DNA from: Paracoccaceae bacterium
GTDB taxonomy: Bacteria > Pseudomonadota > Alphaproteobacteria > Rhodobacterales > Rhodobacteraceae
Assembly (NCBI GenBank): GCA_015487255.1
Contig: WFQA01000232.1
Location: 1 to 14,810 of the forward strand
Reading direction: 5' to 3'
Length of the DNA stretch: 14,810 nt
The notes beneath the pieces are model-generated. The model was not told the DNA's origin, did no database searches, and saw only the letters and a list, made by a program, of their open reading frames with translations. Every line of letters begins with the position of its first letter. The stretch's first letter is position 1. Below are positions 6,417 to 13,942 of this stretch, piece by piece. A program made the position numbers and the translations under genes.

Positions 6417-6443
6417 CGCCCGGCCCAGTGCCGGGCGTTTTTT
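6417..6443 (+). terminator. Strong intrinsic terminator for plus-strand transcription
   Basis: CGCCCGGC and GCCGGGCG form an 8-bp, almost all-GC stem around a 5-base loop, followed directly by six T (6438-6443). It ends transcripts coming from the YHS gene, 115 bases after its stop, and overlaps the TAA of the converging gene by two bases. On the minus strand the same stem lacks a following T-run. Confidence 0.88.
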
Positions 6444-8109
6444 ATCGCTCATAGACCCAGGTGATGGTCGGGGCAAAAAGGGCGCGCTCGGTCAGCTCCA
6501 GCCGCCCCGGCGTGTAAACATAGCGGCGCTTGATGGTGTAGGATTGCCGTGGCCCCAAGAACTCCCGCATCGAAATTGTCTCCGAAAACCCGTCCGGGTC
6601 GGTGACGGTCGTGTCAATGCCGATGTCGATATCGGGCGAATAGCATTGTTCCAGCTTGTTGCCATTCAGGGTCCAGGTGCCGCGCCGCTGCATGTTAAAT
6701 AGCATCTCGGCGTTGAATACATCGCCATCCGGGGTGGTGGTTTGCGCGCTGCCGCTATCATCAGCGCGCAGCACAAAACTGCCATCGGCGTTGAGGATCA
6801 GCACCCCGTCCATATCGGGATAATCGACATTTTGCAGGTCCGGCACCCGGTTGAGCATCTCGCTCAGCTTTGCGCCCATGCCGCCGCTGGCCAGCCGCCA
6901 TTCGCCCACCAGATCAGCCTCGGGGCTTTCGGTGTAATTGGCGTTTTTGCACAAAGCGCAAGGGGTCTTTTCCAGCTTGATTTCAACACTATACCCCTCT
7001 GCCCCGGTGCCCCCGGCGGCCAGTTGGTAGCGGATGGTCTCCTCGCTATCGGAAGTGATGGTTTCCGGCAGTTCCTCCCAATCCTCACCGGGCTTGCGCT
7101 GCAGCTCGTAGCGGCCTTTCAGGCCATTATTAGAGGCGGTCCACTCACCGCAATTCAGCTCCAGGCGCACCCGGTAAGCCACAAATCGTGCCGCACTCAA
7201 AGTAATCTCCCGATCCTGCCGGATGCGAAATTCCTCACCAAGCCTGGGATTGGAGGGGATTGATCGCCCCCCCGGCTGGGTGATTTTGCGATCGAGGTAA
7301 TCCTGCACGAATTGCAAAAACATGTCATCATCCACCACCCCCGCCAATGCATCATTTTGCGAGCCACCCGGGCCGGGCATGGCCCGGATCAGCTCAACCA
7401 CCGCCCCACTCCCGTAATTCTGGCTCAGCCACCAGAAAAACACCACATTGTCATACTCCATGCCGGTGATCGGCGTGTCGGGTGACAGCGTATCAAATGT
7501 CGCCACCGCATAGTCCAGATCAGACCGGCCCTGATAGACCAGACTGGCAAACCATTCAGCGGTGCCCTCATCCCACCAGTTGGAGCCGGCAGCCTCCATT
7601 TGGCTCGGAAATTCATTATATTGCACACAATGAAAAAATTCATGCGCAATGGTGGAGCCAAGCACATCGGGTGGATTACCCGAAAAGGTCGCAATAACAC
7701 AGGTTGAAGGGTTGCCCGGCCCGACATCCATCGCCGGTGCTGCGGTCGCTGCAAAGTCGCCACCATCGGCATCGGGAATATAAGGCGTGGGTGAAATATA
7801 GGCCTCGACCGGCTCTGAGCCAAGCGCCCCAAGCCTTTGCAGCACATTGCCCGAGCGGATCAGCGCCGTTTCTATCACCGCCACCATGGCCGGGTCGGCC
7901 TCCGGCCCGCCGTAAACCACCCCGTCAACCGGGCCGCGCCCCGTGGGGATGGTAAAGCGCGAAAGCGCCCGGCAGTCAGCCAGCGCCGCTCCCGGCTCGG
8001 CACCGATATCCGCCAGATCGGCCTCGGTCGGGCAGGCAGAAGCGGGCGTGGCCGGCAACAGCATTGCCGACAAGAACAAGGCCAGTAGAAATCCGGTATA
8101 TCGGCTCAT
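6442..8109 (-). CDS. Secreted HExxH metallopeptidase-like protein with a lipocalin-like C-terminal part
   Basis: The 555-residue protein has a signal peptide (about residues 1-25, ending TPASA). The zinc motif HEFFH (156-160) is followed by NWWDEGTAEWFA (177-188). E181 would be the third zinc ligand in a gluzincin arrangement, with E157 catalytic. A middle part (about 280-380) looks beta-rich. After CALC (384-387) comes a stretch with lipocalin-like features: DLVGEWRLASGG at 399-410, GVLILNADGSFVLRAD at 435-450 and RRGTWTLNGNKLEQC at 475-489. The substrate is unknown; secretion or a periplasmic site is expected. The start at 8109 has GGAG 6 nt upstream, and longer in-frame starts fall close to or inside the likely promoter. 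The gene stands alone and ends at the shared terminator hairpin. I cannot name the peptidase family. Confidence 0.8.
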   Translation of the reverse strand: MSRYTGFLLALFLSAMLLPATPASACPTEADLADIGAEPGAALADCRALSRFTIPTGRGPVDGVVYGGPEADPAMVAVIETALIRSGNVLQRLGALGSEPVEAYISPTPYIPDADGGDFAATAAPAMDVGPGNPSTCVIATFSGNPPDVLGSTIAHEFFHCVQYNEFPSQMEAAGSNWWDEGTAEWFASLVYQGRSDLDYAVATFDTLSPDTPITGMEYDNVVFFWWLSQNYGSGAVVELIRAMPGPGGSQNDALAGVVDDDMFLQFVQDYLDRKITQPGGRSIPSNPRLGEEFRIRQDREITLSAARFVAYRVRLELNCGEWTASNNGLKGRYELQRKPGEDWEELPETITSDSEETIRYQLAAGGTGAEGYSVEIKLEKTPCALCKNANYTESPEADLVGEWRLASGGMGAKLSEMLNRVPDLQNVDYPDMDGVLILNADGSFVLRADDSGSAQTTTPDGDVFNAEMLFNMQRRGTWTLNGNKLEQCYSPDIDIGIDTTVTDPDGFSETISMREFLGPRQSYTIKRRYVYTPGRLELTERALFAPTITWVYER

Positions 8110-8129
8110 GCGGCGCTCCATTTCGCGCA

Positions 8130-8157
8130 AATATAACACAGGTCAGCGTTTTCCCAA
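8130..8157 (-). promoter_or_regulatory. Likely promoter of the metallopeptidase-like gene
   Basis: On the minus strand TTGGGA (8157-8152) and TATATT (8135-8130) are 16 bases apart. Transcription would start about 14 nt before the ATG at 8109, which supports that start. It lies within the 92-base gap shared with the divergent CoA-binding protein gene. Confidence 0.4.
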
Positions 8158-8201
8158 AATGCGTATTTGATATGGCAAGGCCAAGGCAGTATCATCCTGT
8201 C

Positions 8202-8690
8202 ATGTTCAACCAAAATTACTCCGATACATACCTGCGCGGCATTCTGACCAGCACCAAGACCATCGCTGCCGTCGGGGTTTCGACCAACCCGATCCGCCCG
8301 TCTTATTTTGTCGCGCGTTATCTGAGCCTGAAACATTACCGGGTGCTGCCGGTCAACCCGGCTTATACCGGGCAGAACCTGTTTGGTGAGGGAATCCTGC
8401 CCGCGCTAAAGGATATTCCGGGTGAGATGCGGGTTGACATGGTGGATATCTTCCGCCGCTCCGATCAGGTATTGCCGATTGTCGAGGAGGCGATTGATCT
8501 GCTTTTGCCGCGCGGCTTGCGCACGATCTGGATGCAGATCGGGGTGATCAACCAGGATGCCGCCAGGCTGGCCGAAAGCGCGGGGTTGAATGTGGTGATG
8601 AACCGCTGCCCCAAAATCGAACATCAAAGATTGTTTGGCGAATTGCGCAAGGCCGGGTTTAACACCGGGATTATTTCTTCAAAACTGTGA
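8202..8690 (+). CDS. CoA-binding (YccU-type) Rossmann protein
   Basis: The 162-residue protein is a single CoA-binding Rossmann domain. The dinucleotide-type loop is TIAAVGVSTNPIRPSYFVAR (20-39), followed by YRVLPVNPAYTGQNLFGE (46-63), VDMVDIFRRSDQVLPIVEEA (78-97) and the family-typical WMQIGVINQDAARLAESAGL (110-129) with VVMNRCPKIEH (131-141). It is cytoplasmic. Homologues bind CoA, but the physiological role is not established. It lies directly before metY, which I associate with Rhodobacterales and which hints at a link to acyl-CoA-dependent methionine synthesis; that link is inference. The start is uncertain: ATG 8202 gives the usual N-terminus (NYSDTYLRGIL) but has only a distant AAGG, and ATG 8172 is in the same frame. 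Confidence 0.9.
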   Translation: MFNQNYSDTYLRGILTSTKTIAAVGVSTNPIRPSYFVARYLSLKHYRVLPVNPAYTGQNLFGEGILPALKDIPGEMRVDMVDIFRRSDQVLPIVEEAIDLLLPRGLRTIWMQIGVINQDAARLAESAGLNVVMNRCPKIEHQRLFGELRKAGFNTGIISSKL

Positions 8691-8713
8691 GTCGGCGCAA
8701 GCGCGGGCCCCTT

Positions 8714-8741
8714 TTTTCAGATAGGGCGTGGGCGTTATATT
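8714..8741 (+). promoter_or_regulatory. Possible metY promoter
   Basis: TTTTCA (8714-8719) and TATATT (8736-8741) are 16 bases apart. Transcription would begin near 8749 and give metY a leader of about 170 nt containing the nested inverted repeats. The -35 match is weak, and read-through from the CoA-binding gene is an alternative. Confidence 0.3.
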
Positions 8742-8777
8742 GTTTCGATTTCATTTTCGGGCGATTCAGGCTAAAGT

Positions 8778-8878
8778 GTTTTGCGTTTTATCTGAACCAC
8801 CTGTCGGTTTTACCATTGAGCCAGTGATTGTGAAACAATCGTGTTCAATGGTAAAACCAATTCAAATCAACGCAAAAC
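8778..8878 (+). promoter_or_regulatory. Three nested inverted repeats in the metY leader
   Basis: The outer pair is GTTTTGCGT (8778-8786) and ACGCAAAAC (8870-8878). The middle pair is GGTTTTACCATTGA (8806-8819) and TCAATGGTAAAACC (8845-8858), 14 bp perfect. The inner pair is GATTGT (8826-8831) and ACAATC (8835-8840) with a GAA loop. All could form at once as one long interrupted hairpin that ends about 40 nt before the metY start. It does not match the SAM-II or SAM/SAH riboswitch layouts as I remember them, and no T-run follows. It may be a leader RNA control element or a DNA-level operator. Confidence 0.6.
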
Positions 8879-8918
8879 GCCTTAACGAAGGTAAACCTCG
8901 GTAAACACGGAGCATATG

Positions 8919-10208
8919 ATGAACACCCCGACTTTTGGCTTTGACACATTGCAAATTCACGCCGGGGCGCGGCCAGACCCGGCCACCGGCGCGCGGCAAA
9001 CCCCGATCTACCAGACCACCGCTTATGTGTTTCGCGATGCAGACCACGCGGCGGCGCTGTTTAACCTGCAGGAGGTTGGCTATATCTATTCGCGCCTGAC
9101 CAACCCCACCGTGGCCGTGCTGCAAGAGCGGGTGGCCACATTGGAGGGCGGGGCCGGCGCGGTCTGCTGCTCCAGCGGCCATGCGGCCCAGATCATGGCG
9201 CTGTTTCCACTGATGCGCCCGGGGGATAATGTGGTGGTCTCCACAAGGCTTTATGGCGGCTCGATCACCCAGTTCAGCCAGACCATCAAGCGCTTTGGCT
9301 GGTCGGCAAGTTTTGTGGATTTTGATGACATCGACGCGGTGAAAGCCGCGGTGGATGAAGATACCAAAGCGATTTTCTGCGAAAGCATCTCCAACCCCGG
9401 CGGTTATCTGACCGATATTCCGGCAGTGGCCGAGGTGGCAAATGCCGCCGGTATTCCGCTGATTGTCGATAACACCCTCGCCAGCCCCTATCTCTGCAAA
9501 CCCATCGAAATGGGGGCAACACTGGTGGTGCACTCGCTGACCAAATATCTGACCGGCAACGGCACCGTAACCGGCGGTGTGGTGGTGGATAGCGGCAATT
9601 TTGACTGGTCGGCATCGGATAAATTCCCCTCGCTCTCCCAGCCCGAGCCAGCCTATCACGGCCTCAAATTCCACGAAACCTTCGGCAACCTCGCCTTCAC
9701 CTTTCACGGCATCGCCATTGGGTTGCGCGACCTTGGCATGACCCTGAACCCGCAAGCCGCGCATTACACCCTGATGGGCATCGAAACCCTGAGCCTGCGC
9801 ATGCAGCGCCATGTGGAAAACGCTGAAAAAGTGGCCGCATGGCTGGAGGCGGACCCACGAGTGGATTATGTCACCTATGCCGGGCTGCCGTCATCAAACT
9901 ATGCGACGCGCAAGGCGGCGATTTACCCAAAAGGCGCCGGCGCGCTGTTTACCTTTGCGGTCAAGGGCGGCTATGCGGCCTGTGTGAAACTGGTCGATAA
10001 TGTCGAGATTTTCTCCCATGTCGCCAATCTTGGCGATACCCGCAGCCTGATCATCCACTCCGCCTCCACCACCCACCGCCAGCTCAACCCCGAGCAGCAA
10101 GAGGCCGCCGGAGCCGGGGCCAATGTGGTGCGGCTTTCCATCGGTATCGAGGATGTGGACGACCTGATCCGCGATCTCGATCAGGCACTTGCCGCCGCCA
10201 CCAGCTAA
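8919..10208 (+). CDS. metY: O-acetylhomoserine sulfhydrylase (aminocarboxypropyltransferase)
   Basis: The 429-residue cytoplasmic PLP enzyme of the Cys/Met metabolism family makes L-homocysteine from O-acetyl-L-homoserine and sulfide, the direct sulfhydrylation route to methionine. Visible marks are FDTLQIHAG near the N-terminus, QTPIYQTTAYVF, YSRLTNPT, CSSGHAAQ, LYGGS, FCESISNPGG, IVDNTLASP, and the PLP-binding lysine in VVHSLTKYLTGNGTVTGG (K209). The C-terminal SLIIHSASTTHRQL and VRLSIGIEDVDDLIRDLDQAL are also family-typical. The length is standard. I start at the second ATG (8919) because GGAG is 6 nt upstream; the ATG at 8916 would leave only 3 nt. It follows the CoA-binding gene after a structured 228-base leader, which suggests control at the leader. 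Confidence 0.95.
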   Translation: MNTPTFGFDTLQIHAGARPDPATGARQTPIYQTTAYVFRDADHAAALFNLQEVGYIYSRLTNPTVAVLQERVATLEGGAGAVCCSSGHAAQIMALFPLMRPGDNVVVSTRLYGGSITQFSQTIKRFGWSASFVDFDDIDAVKAAVDEDTKAIFCESISNPGGYLTDIPAVAEVANAAGIPLIVDNTLASPYLCKPIEMGATLVVHSLTKYLTGNGTVTGGVVVDSGNFDWSASDKFPSLSQPEPAYHGLKFHETFGNLAFTFHGIAIGLRDLGMTLNPQAAHYTLMGIETLSLRMQRHVENAEKVAAWLEADPRVDYVTYAGLPSSNYATRKAAIYPKGAGALFTFAVKGGYAACVKLVDNVEIFSHVANLGDTRSLIIHSASTTHRQLNPEQQEAAGAGANVVRLSIGIEDVDDLIRDLDQALAAATS

Positions 10209-10254
10209 GGCGGTTTGCGTTTTAGGCAAAGGAAATAGAGCGCCGGCTTGATCG

Positions 10255-10443
10255 TTGAGCGGGGTGACCGGGCGGGGGGGCTGGCAAAATGGCTCATACG
10301 GCTGCTCAAACGGCGCGCGGTGTGCGCTGCTGGTGGGGCTGCCACAAAAATACCGGGTGATCGCAATCACCACCAGTCAGGAAAGCGCAGCCATCCGCGC
10401 CGCGCTCTGGCAGGCGATGGGGCCTATCGCCGCCATGCCGTGA
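10255..10443 (+). CDS. Doubtful 62-codon frame downstream of metY
   Basis: A TTG-started frame fills most of the 236 bases between metY and the convergent PstS-OmpA gene. It has GC-rich third positions (roughly three quarters) and ends in a plausible protein-like stretch, CALLVGLPQKYRVIAITTSQ and then AAIRAALWQAMGPIAAMP. I recognise no family, and there is no ribosome site at a good distance. It could be the 3' remnant of a decayed gene. GGCGAT (10413-10418) and ATCGCC (10426-10431) form a 6-bp hairpin here that could serve as a 3' end for the opposing gene, but it has no T-run. Confidence 0.2.
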   Translation: MSGVTGRGGWQNGSYGCSNGARCALLVGLPQKYRVIAITTSQESAAIRAALWQAMGPIAAMP

Positions 10444-10444
10444 T

Positions 10445-12016
10445 TTAACGCACCCAGATCTCGACCCGACGGTTGGTATCGCGGCCATCTTCGGTCTCGT
10501 TGCAACCAATCGGAAAAAGCTTACCATAGCCAAACGGGGTGAATTGCACCGTGCCTTCATCTCCGGCCCCCTCATCAATCCCCAGCGCCTCAACCAGCAC
10601 ATCACGCACCGATTCGGCCCGCGCCTGGCTCAAGCGCTGGTTCTCGTTGATCGCGCCGATATTGTCGGCAAAACCGATAATCATCAGGCGTTTGCCTTCA
10701 AAATCACCAGCCTGAACCATCTCGGCCAGTCGGGCAATATCCCCCAATGCCCGGTTATCCGGCTCCACCGAACCACTTTTGAAGCGCAGCGTAATCGACA
10801 TGCGCTCCGCATCCAGCAGCCCGGCCACCAATTCTTGCAACAGCTCCAGCGAAGCCCGGTCACGCTCGGCCATGAGCGCACGCGCCAGGCGCCGCCCCTG
10901 ATCATTCAGCGAAGCCCGCGATACGTTCTGGCTCACAAAACCCGAGCGCTCCACAATATCCTGCACCTCGTCGGATGTGGCAAAATTAATGAACTCTTCC
11001 ACTTTTGGCGGCAATGACCCGCCATTCACATACATATACATCCGGCGGGACATCGGGTATTCTTCGGTTTTGATCGAGAAATCAGACGGGTAAGACACTT
11101 GATCACAAATCGAGCGCAGGGCCAGAATCTGGGCATTGCGCTCATCGGCAAGGCTGGTGATGCCGATCCCGTTTTGATCACCGGCCACGGCATCGGAAAT
11201 AACCGCGTTATCTTCCATGATAAATGCGGTGTTGCTCAATACCTGCCGGTTTGGCTCCATCGCCAATTGCTCAAACACCTGCGTTGCGCCGGATGCGGCA
11301 TCGCGCCGGTAAATGCTGATCGGCGCATCAAGCCCGCCAACCTCGCGCCAGTTGCGGATATTACCGGCAAAAATATCGGCAATCTGGCTCAGGCTCAAAG
11401 TCTGGATCGGATTGCGCGGGTTTACCGAAACCGCCAGCGCATCAAGCGCCAAAATCCGCTCTTGCTCTGCACTGGTCAGGTCTCCCTTGCCGTTGCGCAA
11501 AAACCGGTTGCGCTCGCCATCATTGGCCCGCCGGGAAGAAAGCCCGATATAGGCATCGCCATTTTCAAGCGCCACAAAAGCATCGTCTGAATCCCCCAGA
11601 TTCAGGGTGATCGTTGAATACATCTCACCATCGGAATCAAGAATAGTGTATTTTACCTGTGTAGCCGAAAGCACATCCACCTCCAGATCACCACCAATGC
11701 TGAACGCATAGGCCTCGATCAACTCGGGCATCATCTCGCTGCCAAGAGTGTTGGAGCCGGCAATGGCAAACTCATTCAGATCCACCAGCAACTCCGGGCA
11801 GGCATCGCCCTCACATGTCACCAGCGAGATATTCAGGGCCAAAGTGCCGATCGGCGTATCAAGTTCATAATTTTCGCCATCAAAACCGCTCAGCACACCA
11901 GTCATCGAAAATGAAAGGTCATTGGAACGCAAGGTCACGGTTTGCGCTTGCGCTGTGGCCAACCCCAATACCAGAAAAGCGCTGGTCGTCGCTAGAATGG
12001 ATCTCATCTTGAACAT
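10445..12016 (-). CDS. Exported PstS-like/OmpA fusion protein, downstream paralogue
   Basis: The 523-residue protein has a signal peptide (1-24, ending ATAQA). A small N-terminal domain carries C68 and C73 (TCEGDACPE). A PstS-type solute-binding fold follows: FAIAGSNTLGSEMMPEL at 83-99, SIYRRDAASGATQVFEQ at 234-250 and GDQNGIGITSLADER at 279-293. The C-terminal OmpA-type domain has ADNIGAINENQRLSQARAES at 450-469, with D451 and R466 of the TD-x10-LS-x2-RA-x2-V peptidoglycan motif kept, and ends GRDTNRRVEIWV. It is expected to sit in the periplasm or on the outer membrane bound to peptidoglycan, capturing a phosphate-like or other anionic ligand; the ligand is inference. ATG 12016 has AGGA 6 nt upstream. 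It lies 54 bases after its paralogue, probably in the same operon. Confidence 0.88.
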   Translation of the reverse strand: MFKMRSILATTSAFLVLGLATAQAQTVTLRSNDLSFSMTGVLSGFDGENYELDTPIGTLALNISLVTCEGDACPELLVDLNEFAIAGSNTLGSEMMPELIEAYAFSIGGDLEVDVLSATQVKYTILDSDGEMYSTITLNLGDSDDAFVALENGDAYIGLSSRRANDGERNRFLRNGKGDLTSAEQERILALDALAVSVNPRNPIQTLSLSQIADIFAGNIRNWREVGGLDAPISIYRRDAASGATQVFEQLAMEPNRQVLSNTAFIMEDNAVISDAVAGDQNGIGITSLADERNAQILALRSICDQVSYPSDFSIKTEEYPMSRRMYMYVNGGSLPPKVEEFINFATSDEVQDIVERSGFVSQNVSRASLNDQGRRLARALMAERDRASLELLQELVAGLLDAERMSITLRFKSGSVEPDNRALGDIARLAEMVQAGDFEGKRLMIIGFADNIGAINENQRLSQARAESVRDVLVEALGIDEGAGDEGTVQFTPFGYGKLFPIGCNETEDGRDTNRRVEIWVR

Positions 12017-12070
12017 GTTCATTCCTATCATTGCTTGGCCCGCCTACAGGCCAGAAATCATTGCGCCAGG

Positions 12071-13633
12071 TTATTTCACCCAGATTTCAACACGGTTGTT
12101 GCTGGCCTTGCCAAACGAGCTTTCGTTGCAGGCAAGCGGCAGCAGCCGCCCATAGCCGATCGGCGATATGCGCACATTGCCCATATTGGCCCGGCCCGTG
12201 GCCTCCACAATCGCATCGCGCACATCTTCGGCCAAAAACTGTGTGGTATTGAGCTGTGCGTTTACCGCACCGGTATTATCCGAAAAACCAAGCACCAGTA
12301 TCTGACGGCTCGAAAACGCGCCATCACGGATCTGCGCGCTCATCCGCTCCACATCCGCCAATGCGCGGCTATCAAGCGTTCCATCAGCGTTCAGTCTCAA
12401 GGTAAAGGAAAGCCGCTCGGCATCCAGCACGCTTGCGGTCAGGTCCTGCAGCTGCAAAAGCTCGGTGCGCCCGGAGCTGGATACAATCGCCTGCGCCATG
12501 CGGCGGCCCTGCTCATCCAGCGTGGCCCGGCTTGGGTTCTGGCCAATAAAGCCGGAATTGCTGATCACCGATTGCGCGGCGGGCGAGGTCACAAACTCCA
12601 GAAAGGCATTGGCCACATCGGGCAGCGCCTCGGATTTAGTGTAAAGATACATGCGCCGGGTCAGCGGGTATTCCTCTGATTTTATGGTAAACTCCGACGG
12701 CTCAAAAAGCTGCCCGCAAATAGCGCGAAGTGCCAAGGCCCGCGCCGAGCGCTCCTGGGCGTAGCTGGTCACGCCAATACCGTTTTGATCAGCGGCCACC
12801 GCATCAGCAACCTCGGCATCGGTAGCCAGCACCGTGGCAACATTGCTGAGCGCTAACTGACCGCCATCCAGCACCACATCCGAAAACACTGAAACCGTGC
12901 CCGAAGCTACATCACGCCGGTAAAGGTTAATCGGTGCGTCCGGGCCGCCAACCTGGTTCCAGTTGGTAATATTCCGCCCAAAGATACCGGCGATCTGCTC
13001 AAGAGACAGGATCGAAACCGGATTATCACGGTTGACGGCCACAATCACCCCGTCCATCGCAATGATCCGCTCTTGCTCGGGGCTGCGCAAATCCCCCCCC
13101 CCGGCCAATTCAAACGCCGCTGCTTCATCAACGCTCACCCGGCGTGAGGTCATGCCAATACTGGCGGTGCCTTCCAACAAGCTCGCAAGCCCATCCGCGC
13201 TGTCACTCGCCTGCACCGAAATGGTGGCATAAACACTGCCATCCGCCTCCAGCACCGTATAGGTAGCCAAACCATCAGCCCCGACAGAAACATCCAGATC
13301 CCCGCCGCGATCCAGCGCGAACACCTCAATCAGGGTTGGCAACAGGTTGCTGCTGATCGCATTGGAGCCGGATATGGAGAATTCGGTAATGTCGGCCATA
13401 AGGTTGGGGCAGCCTTCACCCTCGCATACCACCTGCGCGGCATCGATGGATATTTCACCAATCAGCATTGAAATTCGGTAGGTCAGCCCGTCATATTCCA
13501 GCAACTCCCCGGACATCGAAACGGTGCCATCCAGTGATTTCAGGGTGACTTCCTGCGCCCCGAGCGGGCTCAGCACCATTGAGAGTATCAAAGCGAGCCC
13601 GGTCAGCGCGCGTTTTGGCTTACGCATATACAT
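12071..13633 (-). CDS. Exported PstS-like/OmpA fusion protein, upstream paralogue with altered OmpA motif
   Basis: The 520-residue protein has the same layout as its downstream neighbour. It has a signal peptide (1-26, ending SPLGA), the small C70/C75 domain (VCEGEGCPN), PstS-type segments FSISGSNAISSNLLPTL at 85-101 and NLYRRDVASGTVSVFSD at 236-252, and ADQNGIGVTSYAQER at 281-295. In the OmpA-type C-terminus, D452 is present (GFSDNTGAVNAQ). The LS-x2-RA part reads TT-QF-LA, so the Arg that contacts diaminopimelate is Leu467. The later NRRV reads NNRV. Peptidoglycan binding may thus be lost or weakened. Two further cysteines (C306, C502) match the other copy. The ATG at 13633 has GGAGG 6 nt upstream. 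The copies clearly arose by tandem duplication. Confidence 0.88.
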   Translation of the reverse strand: MYMRKPKRALTGLALILSMVLSPLGAQEVTLKSLDGTVSMSGELLEYDGLTYRISMLIGEISIDAAQVVCEGEGCPNLMADITEFSISGSNAISSNLLPTLIEVFALDRGGDLDVSVGADGLATYTVLEADGSVYATISVQASDSADGLASLLEGTASIGMTSRRVSVDEAAAFELAGGGDLRSPEQERIIAMDGVIVAVNRDNPVSILSLEQIAGIFGRNITNWNQVGGPDAPINLYRRDVASGTVSVFSDVVLDGGQLALSNVATVLATDAEVADAVAADQNGIGVTSYAQERSARALALRAICGQLFEPSEFTIKSEEYPLTRRMYLYTKSEALPDVANAFLEFVTSPAAQSVISNSGFIGQNPSRATLDEQGRRMAQAIVSSSGRTELLQLQDLTASVLDAERLSFTLRLNADGTLDSRALADVERMSAQIRDGAFSSRQILVLGFSDNTGAVNAQLNTTQFLAEDVRDAIVEATGRANMGNVRISPIGYGRLLPLACNESSFGKASNNRVEIWVK

Positions 13634-13882
13634 TTATGTCCTCCGGCGGCGACACATTAAAATAACAATTTCACAGCAAGACTTGTTAACACTCTTTTTG
13701 CTACCGTGCATTTACCGGCTACGTCAACTAATTTTAATAGATTTCAGCAATATAGCACAATAACTTAATCTTTTTGGCGAACGTAAGGTGATCTTGCCAC
13801 AATTTCGCCACAAAGCGCTTTGAAGGCAATCCGTAAATTGCGCCCGAAACCGCCCATGATTGTCGCAAGTCAAAACCACCGC
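13634..13882. other. AT-rich divergent intergenic region
   Basis: This stretch separates the PstS-OmpA pair from the divergent plus-strand gene. Its first 150 bases are AT-rich and hold several weak minus-strand promoter candidates, for example TTGTGC-17-TTAAAA and TTAACA-17-GTTATT. None stands out. I looked for a Pho box (two CTGTCAT-like units 11 bases apart) and saw none. No RNA gene or coding frame is convincing. Confidence 0.5.
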
Positions 13883-13912
13883 TTGAAGTGGTGTGGTCCG
13901 GCCCTGTAAGAT
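13883..13912 (+). promoter_or_regulatory. Possible promoter of the right-edge membrane protein gene
   Basis: TTGAAG (13883-13888) and TAAGAT (13907-13912) are 18 bases apart, giving a leader of about 24 nt. An imperfectly placed inverted repeat, ACCAC (13875-13879) and GTGGT (13888-13892), overlaps the -35 box. Confidence 0.35.
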
Positions 13913-13942
13913 AGGGTCACGTTTTGCAACACCCAGAGGATC

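Noticed and set aside
8691..8720. Possible terminator after the CoA-binding gene (six T after a GC-rich stretch)
   Set aside because: The only stem before the T-run is 4 bp with a 2-base loop and does not abut it.
8749..8918. SAM-II or SAM/SAH riboswitch before metY
   Set aside because: I could not place the pseudoknot or the conserved loop sequences of either class as I remember them.
8862..9812. Open minus-strand frame of 316 codons
   Set aside because: It is antisense to metY and its product is His/Gly-rich shadow sequence without motifs.
13634..13760. Pho box before the PstS-OmpA pair
   Set aside because: No pair of CTGTCAT-like units at 11-base spacing; CTGTGAA occurs once without a partner.
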